DNA from: CAYQJS01 sp964417895
Lineage (GTDB): Bacteria; Chloroflexota; UBA6077; SHYK01
Length of the DNA stretch: 64,000 nt
Direction: 5' to 3'
NCBI GenBank assembly: GCA_964417895.1
Contig: CAYQJS010000014.1
Location: forward strand, 1-64,000
The notes under the pieces were generated by a model. That model was not told the DNA's origin and ran no database searches. It saw nothing but the letters and a program-made list of their open reading frames with translations. Positions 36,540 to 45,037 of the stretch are shown piece by piece. Every line of letters starts with the position of its first letter. Position 1 is the stretch's first letter. The position numbers were made by a program, and so were the translations under genes.

Positions 36540-37271
36540 TTACGATAGGGGGACGAACAGGATCCTGCCGCAGCTCGTGCAGGCGACGAGCTCGGCGCCG
36601 ATCCGCGCCCGCTGCTCCTGCGCTGGGGTGAGCGCCACGCGGCACGCCTGGCAGGTTCGTTGCTGCACCTGGGCAACCGCGACTCCGCCTTTCTGGCGCC
36701 GAAGCGTGTCATACGTCGAGCAGACAGGAGGGCCGACTGCATCGGCAGCCGCCGCACGCTGCTGCTCGAGCGCTGCCACCCCCGACTCGGTCTCCCGCAG
36801 CCGGGTTTTGGCCTGCTCCTGCCGGGTGTTCCAGGAACGGGTCTCCTCGCGCAGAGTGCTTTCGAGCTCCCTCACCCGCGAGGCGGTGGCGTCGATCTGG
36901 TCGAAGAGTGCGAGCAGCTTGTCCTCGATGGCGCTCAGCTGCCGTTTATCCTGGGCGACCTCGTCGGCGAGGCTGGCGAGCTCTTTGGGGTTGGTGACGC
37001 GCCCGCCATAGAGCTTCCCCTCGTCAGCGGCGATTTTGCTTCGCCGTTCCTCGGCCTGAAGCTCGAGGTCGGGCTGCTGGGCCTCGAGTCGTCGGAGCTC
37101 CTGGCGGGCCCGCTCCGTCTCCGCCGCCCGCGCGGCCACCGGCCCAGTCTCCCTGAGCTGAGCGCCCAACTGAGCGAGCGTTGCTCGGGCAGAGTCGATT
37201 TTGCTGTCGATGTCCTGCAGCTGGCGAAGCGCGTCGACCGTGCGCATGTGAGTGGCCCGCGACCCCCTCAC
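36540..37271 (-). CDS. Coiled-coil C4 zinc-ribbon protein (CT398/CdsZ-like)
   Basis: A 243-residue protein. Residues 12-180 are a long heptad-rich hairpin coiled coil with GGRVTNPKELASLADEV in the turn, and the C-terminus is a zinc ribbon (CQAC at about 208 and CTSCGR at about 230). This matches the DUF164/CT398 family, proposed chaperone or nucleic-acid-associated proteins often found near nrdR, rnhA or NIF3 genes. Start GTG 37271 has GGAGGGG eight bases upstream; ATG 37247 is the alternative. It is the last gene of a minus-strand run after the PIG-L gene, 33 bp away. Confidence 0.8.
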   Translation of the reverse strand: MRGSRATHMRTVDALRQLQDIDSKIDSARATLAQLGAQLRETGPVAARAAETERARQELRRLEAQQPDLELQAEERRSKIAADEGKLYGGRVTNPKELASLADEVAQDKRQLSAIEDKLLALFDQIDATASRVRELESTLREETRSWNTRQEQAKTRLRETESGVAALEQQRAAAADAVGPPVCSTYDTLRRQKGGVAVAQVQQRTCQACRVALTPAQEQRARIGAELVACTSCGRILFVPLS

Positions 37272-37304
37272 TCAGACATCCCCTCCAATTGGGAGAGGGA
37301 ATCG

Positions 37305-38009
37305 CTAATTCAGACGGAGCACCTTGAAGGCCTCCGCGTAGGCTAGTCCGTGGGGCTCGCCTATCTCTCTGGCCCGGGATCGCTGCCGCTCGGCCCGGCG
37401 TTCCGCGCTACTATCGCGCAGCTGGCTCTCGTGGGCGGCGGCTGCGTGGATCTTCGTCTCGATCGTGTCCGAAATATCCACCCACGTGTCGGGCTCCCCG
37501 GTCCCAAAGAGGTAGATCTCGTGCACCCGAGAGACCTCCAGCCCGTTGCGAAGCTGCTCTGGGAAGAACAGGTGGTCGCGGGCGGCGATGACCGCGTCGA
37601 TGGAAGTGATGCCGACCGCGCGATGGTCCGGGTGGAGCTGATACGGCCGCCAGGGATCGAACGTCATAACGGTGTTCGCGCGGACCTGCCGGATGACGCG
37701 GCACACTTCGCCGCGGAGGCTGAGGTTCGCCTCGACCTCCCCGTCGTTGTGCCGCAGAAAGTGGCAGCTGCTCGCGCCGAGCCGGCTCGCCGCCTCGCGC
37801 TGTTCGCACTCGCGGACCTCCGTGAGCTGCTCCGGCGTCACACTCCGGTCGTGCGTGCCCTTGTTCCCGCTTGTCACCGACAGATAATGGACTTCGTGGC
37901 CGTCGAGCACGAATCTGGCAATGGTCCCGCCCGCGGAGAAGTCCACGTCGTCCGGATGGGCCTGGATGGCTAGGATGATCTTTGGCTGTGGCGCCTGGGG
38001 CTGCTCCAC
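37305..38009 (-). CDS. PIG-L/LmbE-family zinc deacetylase
   Basis: A 234-residue N-acetylglucosaminyl deacetylase-like enzyme: AHPDD (residues 17-21) and HPDH (about 127) supply the zinc ligands and general base. The family removes the acetyl group from GlcNAc conjugates (MshB, BshB, PIG-L). It starts 13 bp after the end of an MshA-like glycosyltransferase gene, which recalls the MshA-MshB or BshA-BshB pairing of low-molecular-weight thiol synthesis. No MshC/MshD or BshC homolog is in the window. The start is GTG 38009 without a clear ribosome-binding site, perhaps through coupling to the gene before. Confidence 0.85.
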   Translation of the reverse strand: MEQPQAPQPKIILAIQAHPDDVDFSAGGTIARFVLDGHEVHYLSVTSGNKGTHDRSVTPEQLTEVRECEQREAASRLGASSCHFLRHNDGEVEANLSLRGEVCRVIRQVRANTVMTFDPWRPYQLHPDHRAVGITSIDAVIAARDHLFFPEQLRNGLEVSRVHEIYLFGTGEPDTWVDISDTIETKIHAAAAHESQLRDSSAERRAERQRSRAREIGEPHGLAYAEAFKVLRLN

Positions 38010-38022
38010 CGCCGTCGCTCTG

Positions 38023-39381
38023 CTATCCGCGCAGCAGGCTTACGGGCCGGGGACCGGCCTGTGCCTGAATCAGGCTTTCGTACAGATCGACGAGCTGGGT
38101 GGCGACCCGGTCCCAGCCGAACTCCATGGCCCGCGCGCGGGCGGCGCGCCCGAGCCGGTCGCCGAGGGCAGGATCGTTCAGGGTATCGCCGATGCGGTCG
38201 GCGTAGATCGCCGGATCGCGCCACGGGATCAGGTAGCCCGTCTTCCCGTCTTGCACTGTCGCCTGGAGGCCGCCCACACGGGCCGCGACGACCGGGGTTC
38301 CGCACGCCATGGATTCAACGGCCACGAGGCCGAAAGACTCGTAGGTGGAGGGCATCACGGTGACGTTGGCCGCCTGGTAGTACTGGGCCAGCTCCTCGTG
38401 GGCAACCGCGCCGCGCCATTCGACCCGGCCCTCGATGCCCAGCTCGCGGCAGAGCGCCCTCAGCCGCCGCAGCTCGCGTGCCTCCGGGTCGTCTCTAGCT
38501 CCGGTCGGTCGGCCGCCGACGATTATGGCTCGGAACGGCTGCACGTCGCCCCGGGCCTCCCGGGCGGCGAGCACGTGCACTGCGCGGAGAAGGAGCTCGA
38601 TGCCTTTGAGCTGCTGGATCCGCCCCACGAACAAAACCGTCGCTGCGTCCTCGAGGCCCAGTGCTCTGCGGGCGGCGTCGCGCGAGCCAGGCTGGAACTG
38701 GCGGACGTCGACGCCGCACGGCACGACACTGATGTGGGCGTCGTCGGCGCCGTAGTACAGCTCCAGGTGATCGCCATCGACACGCGTGGAGGCCACGACC
38801 CGGTCCGCGGTTGCCACCGTGAGTCTCTCGATGCCCACACGGACGTCGGCTTCCCACTCGTCGGGGTTCAGGGATACCTGGTTCTTCAGCTCGCCCAGCG
38901 TGTGGAACATCGCCACCATGGGGACGCGCCAGGCGTTCTTGAAATACCCCCCCACCCGGCCGGACAGCCAGTAGTGGCTGTGGACGAGGTCGTAGAGTCC
39001 CCCGTCCCGCTGCCCGTCGTCCTTTTGCCCGTCGTCCCTTTGCCCGTCGTCCCGCCCGTCGTCCCTTTGAATAAAGTCCCGCATGTTGCAGATGAACTCT
39101 GGCAGATGTTCGACGACGCGCTCCTTCTGCAGATACCGAGGCGGACCGGCGGGAACGTGGATGACTCGGGCGTGAGTGGCGAACTGCACGACGTCCGCGC
39201 CCTCCGGGCCCTGCCGACGGGTGAAGACGTCGACCTGCACTCCGAGGTCGCTGAGGTGGCGGCTGACCTCGCGGATATAGATGTTCATGCCGCCCGTCTC
39301 CCAAGCCCCAGGGGGCGCGAGCGGACATGCATGGACGCTAATAGTGGCGACGCGAAGTCGAGACGTGTGTGATCGTGCCAT
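38023..39381 (-). CDS. MshA-like GT4 glycosyltransferase with repeat insertion
   Basis: ATG 39381 is taken as the start, because the frame farther upstream overlaps a tRNA gene. The 452-residue protein is GT-B/GT4: ETGGMNIYIREVSRHL as in MshA (GGMNVYxRE), DLVHSHYWLSG, VGRIQQLKG, PSTYESFGLVAVESMACGTP. These are hallmarks of the MshA/sucrose-phosphate-synthase group that attaches GlcNAc or glucose to inositol phosphate or a similar acceptor. Odd: between IRDFIQ-type helix and LYDLVHSHYW there is a run of RDDGQ-like pentapeptides from a 15-bp tandem repeat. With the deacetylase downstream it may make a GlcN-conjugated thiol precursor or glycolipid. Confidence 0.8.
   Translation of the reverse strand: MARSHTSRLRVATISVHACPLAPPGAWETGGMNIYIREVSRHLSDLGVQVDVFTRRQGPEGADVVQFATHARVIHVPAGPPRYLQKERVVEHLPEFICNMRDFIQRDDGRDDGQRDDGQKDDGQRDGGLYDLVHSHYWLSGRVGGYFKNAWRVPMVAMFHTLGELKNQVSLNPDEWEADVRVGIERLTVATADRVVASTRVDGDHLELYYGADDAHISVVPCGVDVRQFQPGSRDAARRALGLEDAATVLFVGRIQQLKGIELLLRAVHVLAAREARGDVQPFRAIIVGGRPTGARDDPEARELRRLRALCRELGIEGRVEWRGAVAHEELAQYYQAANVTVMPSTYESFGLVAVESMACGTPVVAARVGGLQATVQDGKTGYLIPWRDPAIYADRIGDTLNDPALGDRLGRAARARAMEFGWDRVATQLVDLYESLIQAQAGPRPVSLLRG
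39001..39069 (-). repeat. In-frame 15-bp tandem repeat inside the MshA-like gene
   Basis: GCCCGTCGTCC begins at 39012, 39027, 39042 and 39054, i.e. 15-, 15- and 12-bp steps, and encodes RDDGQ/RDDG units on the minus strand. All steps are multiples of three, so copy number changes would keep the frame. Confidence 0.8.
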
Positions 39382-39426
39382 CGTGGGCAGCAGCGCCCTC
39401 GTTTGGAGATAGCCAAAGCGCGCAGG

Positions 39427-39498
39427 TAGGCCCGGAAGGAGTCGAACCTTCGGCATGTCGCTTATAAGGCGACTGCTCTACCGCTGAGCTACGGGCCC
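39427..39498 (-). tRNA. tRNA-Ile (anticodon UAU)
   Basis: A full cloverleaf can be drawn on the minus strand. The acceptor GGGCCCG pairs with CGGGCCT (one G-U). The D arm is GCTC/GAGC, the anticodon stem GTCGC/GCGAC encloses loop CTTATAA, and the T arm GAAGG/CCTTC has loop TTCGACT. The anticodon is TAT, reading AUA. CCA is not encoded. Many bacteria instead read AUA with a lysidine-modified CAU tRNA, so a UAU species is less common. Confidence 0.9.
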
Positions 39499-39511
39499 AG
39501 ACTGTGGGTCC

Positions 39512-39520
39512 AGTATAGCA
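39512..39520 (-). promoter_or_regulatory. Extended -10 promoter of the tRNA gene
   Basis: TGCTATACT on the minus strand ends 14 bases before the tRNA 5-prime end, a good extended -10 box. I see no strong -35 at the proper distance. Confidence 0.5.
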
Positions 39521-39579
39521 TCCGTCCCGGGCCTGGTCGTGCTGGCGGCCGGCCAGCGGTATGCGCCAGCATACGCGGC

Positions 39580-41301
39580 ATGGAGACCACCGGCCTGCTG
39601 GTGACGTTGATCTTCGCCCTGGGCGCCGCCCTCCTCGGTGGCGCCCTGGCTGCGAGGATGGGCCAGTCCGTCATCATCGGCTACATCCTCGCCGGTGTGG
39701 CCATCGGCCCATTCACCCCGGGACCCGCGGGCGACGTAGCTGCGGTCCAGGCGCTCGCGGACGTCGGCGTGATCCTCCTGATGTTCGCTGTGGGAGTGCA
39801 GCTTCCGCTCCGCGATCTGCTGCGGACGGGTGGCCTGACAGTCGTCGGCGGGGTGCTCCAGGTGCTGACGATTCTGGGGCTGGGATATTTCCTGGGGTCC
39901 GCACTCGGCTGGCGTCCGCTGGAGGCGCTGCTCCTCGGCGCCGTGGTTGCCATCTCTTCCACCACGGTGCTGGCCAAGATCCTGGCGGACCGCGGGGAGA
40001 TGGAGTCGCCCCACGGGCAGCTCGCCCTGGGTTGGGCCGCCGTTCAGGACCTGAGCACCGTGGTTTTCGTCGTGGTTCTCTCGGCGCTCGGGACAGGCAG
40101 CTCCGCATTGGCCGCGGACGTGGCGCTGGGTGCCGGCAAAGCAGCGCTCTTTCTGCTGCTCATCGGGCCGATCGGCTCCCGGATCCTCCCATGGCTCTTC
40201 GAATGGGTCGCTGCGCTTCGTAACCGTGAGGTCTTCGTTCTCACGGTCGCCGTGGTTGCCCTCGGGATCGCCTATCTCTCATCGTGGTTCGGGCTGTCCC
40301 TCGCGCTGGGAGCATTTGTAGCGGGCGTCGTCGTGTCTGAGTCGGATCTGTCCCACCAGATTCTGGGCGAGATCATGCCGCTGCGCGACATCTTCGCCGG
40401 GCTCTTTTTTGTCTCGATCGGGATGCTCGTCAATCCCGCTCTCGTGGTGAGCGACCCGGTGTTTCTTGCCGGCGTCATCGGGCTCATCGTGCTCGTGAAG
40501 GGGGTGCTCATCGCTGCGACGTCGGCGGTGGGGGGCGCCTCGGTGCGGACAGCAATACTGTCGGCGGCGCTGCTAGCGCAGGCCGGGGAATTCTCGTTCC
40601 TGCTTGCCCGTCAGGGGATCGAGCTGGGCCTGCTGCGCCCCCACGTGTTCAACCTGATGCTGGCGGGCTCCGCGGCGACAGTACTGCTATCCGCGCCCAT
40701 CTATGGGGCGGGTCGTCTGCTCGCCCGGTGGGTGGAGGCGCGCCTTACGGTTCGTGGGGCAAGCAAGGTCGAGAGAGAAGGCGAGTCCGGACACAGCCTG
40801 AGGGGCCACGCGGTGATCTGCGGCTACGGCCGCGTTGGCCGCGTTATCGGGGCTGCGCTACGGCGGCGCGGCTTCTCGTTCATCGTGATCGAGCAGGACC
40901 AGGGCGTCGTGCGCGGGCTGCGCGCGAAGGGGGTTTCCGCCCTTCTGGGCAATGCCGCCAACCCTATCCTGCTGGATCGGGTGGCCCTGGGCCAGGCGCG
41001 CGTGCTGGTGGTCGCGATCCCCGACCCGCTGGCCGCGCGACAGGTCGTGGAGTTCGCGCGGCGGGCCAATCAGCGACTCGACATCGTTGTCCGCACCCAC
41101 ACCGCGGCCGAGATGGGATTCATGCGGGGGCGAGGGGTGGGCGAGGCCGTGATGGGCGAGCTCGAGCTGGCCCTCGAGATGACGCGCCACACCTTGCATC
41201 GCTTCGGCGTCAGCGGCGGCGAGACGCTGGCGACGCTGCAAGGTCTCCGCGAGCGAGTCGTAGTGGACGAGGGTCTCGACGCGTGGGAGGTGGAGGAGTG
41301 A
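39580..41301 (+). CDS. CPA2 cation:proton antiporter with TrkA-N domain (KefB/YbaL-like)
   Basis: A 573-residue protein. Residues 1-385 form the Na_H_Exchanger domain with about 12 helices, including GQSVIIGYILAGVAIGP and LFFVSIGMLVNP. Residues 405-520 are an NAD-binding TrkA-N domain (HAVICGYGRVGRVI, with Glu at the end of strand 2 in VIEQD). A short C-terminal part ends in a DEGLDAWEVEE tail. This is the Kef/YbaL layout: K+ or Na+ efflux in exchange for H+, gated by nucleotide binding. It is the first gene of a cation-transport block reaching 49 kb. The ribosome-binding site is weak. Confidence 0.9.
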   Translation: METTGLLVTLIFALGAALLGGALAARMGQSVIIGYILAGVAIGPFTPGPAGDVAAVQALADVGVILLMFAVGVQLPLRDLLRTGGLTVVGGVLQVLTILGLGYFLGSALGWRPLEALLLGAVVAISSTTVLAKILADRGEMESPHGQLALGWAAVQDLSTVVFVVVLSALGTGSSALAADVALGAGKAALFLLLIGPIGSRILPWLFEWVAALRNREVFVLTVAVVALGIAYLSSWFGLSLALGAFVAGVVVSESDLSHQILGEIMPLRDIFAGLFFVSIGMLVNPALVVSDPVFLAGVIGLIVLVKGVLIAATSAVGGASVRTAILSAALLAQAGEFSFLLARQGIELGLLRPHVFNLMLAGSAATVLLSAPIYGAGRLLARWVEARLTVRGASKVEREGESGHSLRGHAVICGYGRVGRVIGAALRRRGFSFIVIEQDQGVVRGLRAKGVSALLGNAANPILLDRVALGQARVLVVAIPDPLAARQVVEFARRANQRLDIVVRTHTAAEMGFMRGRGVGEAVMGELELALEMTRHTLHRFGVSGGETLATLQGLRERVVVDEGLDAWEVEE

Positions 41302-41370
41302 GCGCAGCATCAGCAAGCGGCTCAAAAGCGTGATGGATGCGCCGCTCGCGCCGACGCCCCTTGGGCGTTA

Positions 41371-41482
41371 CCCCTCCCCCGCAACGGGGGAGGGGGCCAG
41401 TTCTCTTCTCCCTCCCCCTCGACGGGGGAGGGTTGGGGTGGGGGTGACCGTGATCCCGACATCCACAGGAACTGACCCACTA
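41371..41482. repeat. GC-rich hairpin repeat, copy 1 (convergent terminator-like element)
   Basis: CCCCTCCCCCG/CGGGGGAGGGG (41371-41395) forms an 11-bp stem with a 3-nt loop, followed by a second C-rich/G-rich stem around 41410-41432 and then GGGGGTGACCGTGAT and AGGAACTGACCCACTA. A second copy lies at 59392-59502. Both sit between convergent genes, and here the last bases include the stop codon of the DUF475 gene. It may act as a two-way transcription terminator. Confidence 0.7.
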
Positions 41483-42430
41483 CGTGGCACCGGCAGTCTG
41501 CTCGGCAAGGGCGGTGCGGGACCTCAGGAAGAAGTAGCCGACGACGACGAACGTAATAACCGGCGAGACCCACGAGGGAACGTGCGCTCCGAAACTCTCC
41601 AGCACCATGATCGCGCCCAGGAAGAGGATCGAGTACATCGCCCCGTTCTTCATGTAGATGTACCGCTTGATGCGCTCGATGTTGCTGACCGTGAACTGCC
41701 TGACGACGATCGCCCCGAGACCGTTGCCGATCAGAATCAGCGGGACGGACAAGGTGAAAGCGAACGCACCGAGCACTCCATCGATCGAGAACGTCGCATC
41801 AATCACGATGAGATAGAGCACTTTGCTGGTGTCGGATATTCCCGCGGTCCCTTCCACCAGCTCCTGCTCTCGCTTCTCTGCGTTTTCTCTGAACCCATGC
41901 GTGATGAAAAAAGCAGTCGACCCGAGGACTGCCCCGAATGCCAGCGATGCGTTCACCTGGAGCGCAAACCAGACGAGACCCGACAGCACAAATGAGACGA
42001 CCGCGAAAAACCAGACGCCGTGCTGATGGATGAAGCGCTCGCCTATCAATCCGTAGTACTTCTGCTCCAGAAACAGCCAGGAAAAGAAGAGGAAGACGAG
42101 AAACGTACCTCCGCCGATCAGGAGGACCGGTGCGGCTTCCTCAATGGCGGCCAGAACCTGTGGATCGCTGCTGAACGTGGCCGTGAGCGCTCCAACGGGC
42201 CCCAGGGAGGGAATGGCTGCCCAGACGATGAGCCAGGGCAGGAGCCCCCTGATGCCGAAAACGGCGATCAGAAGCCCCCAGGACAGGAACCAGCGCCTGG
42301 CCCGCTGCCCCATCGTGGACAACACTTGCGCATTGATGATGGCGTTGTCGATGCTGCTGACCGTTTCGAAGAGCATCAAGCCCGAAATGATCACAAGGAT
42401 CGCCAGCACATCGGCAAATTGGAGGTTCAA
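41480..42430 (-). CDS. DUF475/TerC-like integral membrane protein
   Basis: A 316-residue protein with about eight to nine membrane helices. Two repeated acidic motifs, FETVSSIDNAIINAQVL (about 21-37) and IDATFSIDGVLGAFAF (about 210-225), are the DUF475 hallmarks related to TerC metal-ion transporters (the acidic residues probably bind a divalent cation). The start is TTG 42430 in MNLQFADVL, with a weak ribosome-binding site. It converges on the CPA2 antiporter gene. Mn2+ or other metal export is the usual guess for the wider family. Confidence 0.85.
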   Translation of the reverse strand: MNLQFADVLAILVIISGLMLFETVSSIDNAIINAQVLSTMGQRARRWFLSWGLLIAVFGIRGLLPWLIVWAAIPSLGPVGALTATFSSDPQVLAAIEEAAPVLLIGGGTFLVFLFFSWLFLEQKYYGLIGERFIHQHGVWFFAVVSFVLSGLVWFALQVNASLAFGAVLGSTAFFITHGFRENAEKREQELVEGTAGISDTSKVLYLIVIDATFSIDGVLGAFAFTLSVPLILIGNGLGAIVVRQFTVSNIERIKRYIYMKNGAMYSILFLGAIMVLESFGAHVPSWVSPVITFVVVGYFFLRSRTALAEQTAGAT

Positions 42431-42539
42431 AGGGACACATCCAACAGCATGGATTGGGATAGCACTACGACGGCGAGAGACACGAGATGGAGGTGTTACC
42501 CCGGAATTGTAGCCTGGCGGCGGCTATGAGCCGTCCCGA

Positions 42540-42857
42540 TCACGAGGAGGGCCGATGCGGCAGTTCGAGGTGCGACGACCCGCTCGAATCCTGACCTTCT
42601 GGGTCCGCGGCCATCCACCTGCGCCCCACCGTTGCGCACCAGTAACTCACCACTGCCATCCCGAGCAGCGCACCCGCTGCCTGGGCCAGAGGGCGGTCGA
42701 CCGTCGGCCAGAGCGCCGCAACGGCGGCGCCGGCGATGAGGCCCACGATCAGGCCGACGCCGACCACGGCGAGCCAGACGGTGGCTCGGGCGACGACCTC
42801 ATCGAAGTCGCCCGCAAGGCGCCTCAGACCTCGGATGCGGTGCCGGGGCCCGGTCAC
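42540..42857 (-). CDS. Two-TM small membrane protein coupled to the K+ permease
   Basis: A 105-residue protein with hydrophobic helices at about residues 26-49 and 59-79 and a polar C-terminus. Its GTG start overlaps the stop of the preceding permease gene (GTGA), so it is translated with it. No family is recognised. The position suggests an accessory subunit or regulator of the KimA-like transporter. Confidence 0.65.
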   Translation of the reverse strand: MTGPRHRIRGLRRLAGDFDEVVARATVWLAVVGVGLIVGLIAGAAVAALWPTVDRPLAQAAGALLGMAVVSYWCATVGRRWMAADPEGQDSSGSSHLELPHRPSS

Positions 42858-44986
42858 GCTTCCCGTTCCAGGTAATAGGGCACGTCGATCACCACGGTGT
42901 TCGGCCGAAGGAACAGGTGGAACTTGAGCCGGAGGGCCGTCTGGTTGTGGAGGAAGAACTCCCAGAAATGGCGGGGGACGAACTCAGGAAGCACGACCGT
43001 GATCGGCTGGTCAGGTTGCTGCTGGGCCGCGGCGTCGACGTATGCCAGGAGCGGTGGTATCAGAGCGCGGTAGGGTGATTCGACCACCACAAGCGGCACA
43101 TCGAGGCCGGCCTGCTCCCAGCGCCTCCTGATGTGTTCTGCCTCATGGGGGTCGTCCGTCACGTGCACGGCTATGACGTCGGCTGAGATCGAGCGGGCGA
43201 AGCCGAGTGCCTCGTGGGTCGCCCGATCCAGCCGGCTCACTGGAACAACGACGTGCGGGGGGTCGCGTTGGGGCAGGAGTGTCTCGGGCCAGTCGATGGT
43301 GAGGGCGTCCTCCACGCTGCGGTAGTGGCGCTGGATCGCCCACATCATCGCAATGAGCAACGGAATGAGGATGAGAATCATCCACGCGCCGAGGCCGAAC
43401 TTGGCCACGCCGACCACTGCCGCGACGACGCCAGTGGTGAGGGCGCCGAGGCCATTGAGCGTTGCTCGCCACTGCCACGCGCGCTCCGCGTCGCGGAGCC
43501 GCCACCAGTGCCGCACCATGCCCGTCTGGCTGAGAGTAAAGGCGACAAACACCCCCACCGTGTAGAGGGGGATCAGGTTGGTGACGCTGCCCTGGAAGGC
43601 GACGATCAGGGCAGCGGCCAGCACAGCGAGGACCACGATGCCGACGCTGAAGGCCAGGCGGTCGCCCCGGTACACGAACTGGCGCGGCAGGTAGCGGTCC
43701 GCGGCCAGGATGCTTGCCAGCCGGGGGAACCCTGCAAACGCCGTGTTGGCGGCCAGGACCAGCAGCAACGCGGTGGCGAGCTGAACCAGGTAGTGATAGG
43801 GAGTGCCCTCACCGACCAGCACCCGCGTCAGCTGGCTAACCAGCGTCTCGTGCTCGGAGGGATCGGGCATGATCCCCAGCTGCCCGGCGAGGAAGCTCAT
43901 CCCCAGGAAAATCGACGCAAAGCACGAGCCCATGACGACCAGCACGATCCGGGCGTTGTGGGACTCTGGAGGCTTGAAGGCGGGCACTCCGTTGGACACC
44001 GCCTCTGTTCCGGTCAGTGCGACCGATCCCGAGGCGAACGCCCGGATTAGAAGCAGTGGGCCGAGCACTTCGGCCCCGTGTGCGTCGATTCGTTCGATGG
44101 TTGGCGCATAGAGGGGAAGGTTGGCGCTGGCGAAGAGCAGCAGCCCGTATGCGAGGAGGCCGAAGATCGCCACGAGATAGACGTACGTCGGTGCGGCGAA
44201 GAGAGTGCCGCTCTCGCGGATGCCGCGCAGATTGCCGAGACAAAGCAATGCCACGAAGGCCACGCCCAAGGCCACCCTGTGCTCGAACAGGGCCGGGAAA
44301 AGCGATGTGAGCGCAGCCACGCCAGCAGCGACGGAGACTGCTACCGTGAGGACGTAATCGGTCAGGAGCGCGGCCGCCGCAGTCGTCCCAGCGAGCGGGC
44401 CGAGGTTCGAGCTGGCCACGATGTAGGACCCGCCACCGCCCGGGTAAGCCCTGATGATTTGCTGGTAGCTGGTGACGACGATAGCCAGCACGACGACGAT
44501 GGCGAGGGTGATGGGCATCGTCAGCACGAGGGCCCCGGCCCCCGCTAACACCAGGACGCGCATGATCTCCTCGGTAGCGTAGGCCGAGGACGAGATGTTG
44601 TCGGAGGCGAATACGGCGAGCCCCTTCGCCTTCCCCACGCGCTCCTGGGTCTCTAGCTCACTGGGTATCCTGCGTCCGACCGCGATGCGATGCAGCTCCT
44701 CGAACGCCCGGCCCAGCGCGCTCTTCGGCGCGAGCACGCGCTCCGTGGCGACCAGGTAACCCGGCCCCTCCCGCGTGAATGGCCGCCCGCGCGGACGGAC
44801 GATGCGGACGTAGCGGTCACCGGGGAGGTGTCCTGCCTGGAGCCGCTCCGGCTGTAGATCGGGGGCCGACCGGCGGGCTATATCGTCGCGGTGCGTCGGC
44901 GCCGCGGACACGCCCGCTTGGCCTGGGCCGGGCCTGTCGTGGCTGTGCTCCTCCCCGACATCCGAGCTCTGGCGAGCATCGGCCAT
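42854..44986 (-). CDS. kimA: KimA-type potassium importer (APC superfamily)
   Basis: A 710-residue permease that I recognise by close wording to Bacillus KimA (YdaO). Matching segments are KAKGLAVFASDNISSSAYATE, IRAYPGGGGSYIV, LTDYVLTVAVSVAAGVAALTS, SGSVALTGTEAVSNGVPAF, LVLAANTAFAGFP, LIPLYTVGVFVAFTLSQTGM and the cytosolic C-terminal VVPVSRLDR.....HNQTALRL. KimA is a dimeric K+/H+ symporter inhibited by c-di-AMP. This protein has an extra N-terminal stretch of about 95 polar residues. It starts 174 bp after the kdpE-like gene on the same strand, and its leader carries repeated CGTTGA sites. A general amino-acid permease is the less likely alternative. Confidence 0.8.
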   Translation of the reverse strand: MADARQSSDVGEEHSHDRPGPGQAGVSAAPTHRDDIARRSAPDLQPERLQAGHLPGDRYVRIVRPRGRPFTREGPGYLVATERVLAPKSALGRAFEELHRIAVGRRIPSELETQERVGKAKGLAVFASDNISSSAYATEEIMRVLVLAGAGALVLTMPITLAIVVVLAIVVTSYQQIIRAYPGGGGSYIVASSNLGPLAGTTAAAALLTDYVLTVAVSVAAGVAALTSLFPALFEHRVALGVAFVALLCLGNLRGIRESGTLFAAPTYVYLVAIFGLLAYGLLLFASANLPLYAPTIERIDAHGAEVLGPLLLIRAFASGSVALTGTEAVSNGVPAFKPPESHNARIVLVVMGSCFASIFLGMSFLAGQLGIMPDPSEHETLVSQLTRVLVGEGTPYHYLVQLATALLLVLAANTAFAGFPRLASILAADRYLPRQFVYRGDRLAFSVGIVVLAVLAAALIVAFQGSVTNLIPLYTVGVFVAFTLSQTGMVRHWWRLRDAERAWQWRATLNGLGALTTGVVAAVVGVAKFGLGAWMILILIPLLIAMMWAIQRHYRSVEDALTIDWPETLLPQRDPPHVVVPVSRLDRATHEALGFARSISADVIAVHVTDDPHEAEHIRRRWEQAGLDVPLVVVESPYRALIPPLLAYVDAAAQQQPDQPITVVLPEFVPRHFWEFFLHNQTALRLKFHLFLRPNTVVIDVPYYLEREA

Positions 44987-45016
44987 ACGCGTTGAACTCC
45001 CGATGCGAGGACGCTT

Positions 45017-45035
45017 CAGTTTCCGTAGGAAACTG
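45017..45035. promoter_or_regulatory. Perfect palindrome in the kimA leader
   Basis: CAGTTTCCGTAGGAAACTG is an 8-bp inverted repeat around GTA, 31 bp upstream of the kimA start. It could be an operator or a small RNA hairpin in the leader. Confidence 0.5.
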
Positions 45036-45037
45036 TC

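Noticed and set aside
39382..39456. N-terminal extension of the MshA-like gene back to 39456
   Set aside because: It overlaps the 3-prime part of a well-folded tRNA gene; ATG 39381 gives the normal N-terminus.
41371..41482. CRISPR-like repeat
   Set aside because: Only paired hairpin stems are present, with no regular repeat-spacer pattern. I saw no CRISPR array or cas gene in the window.
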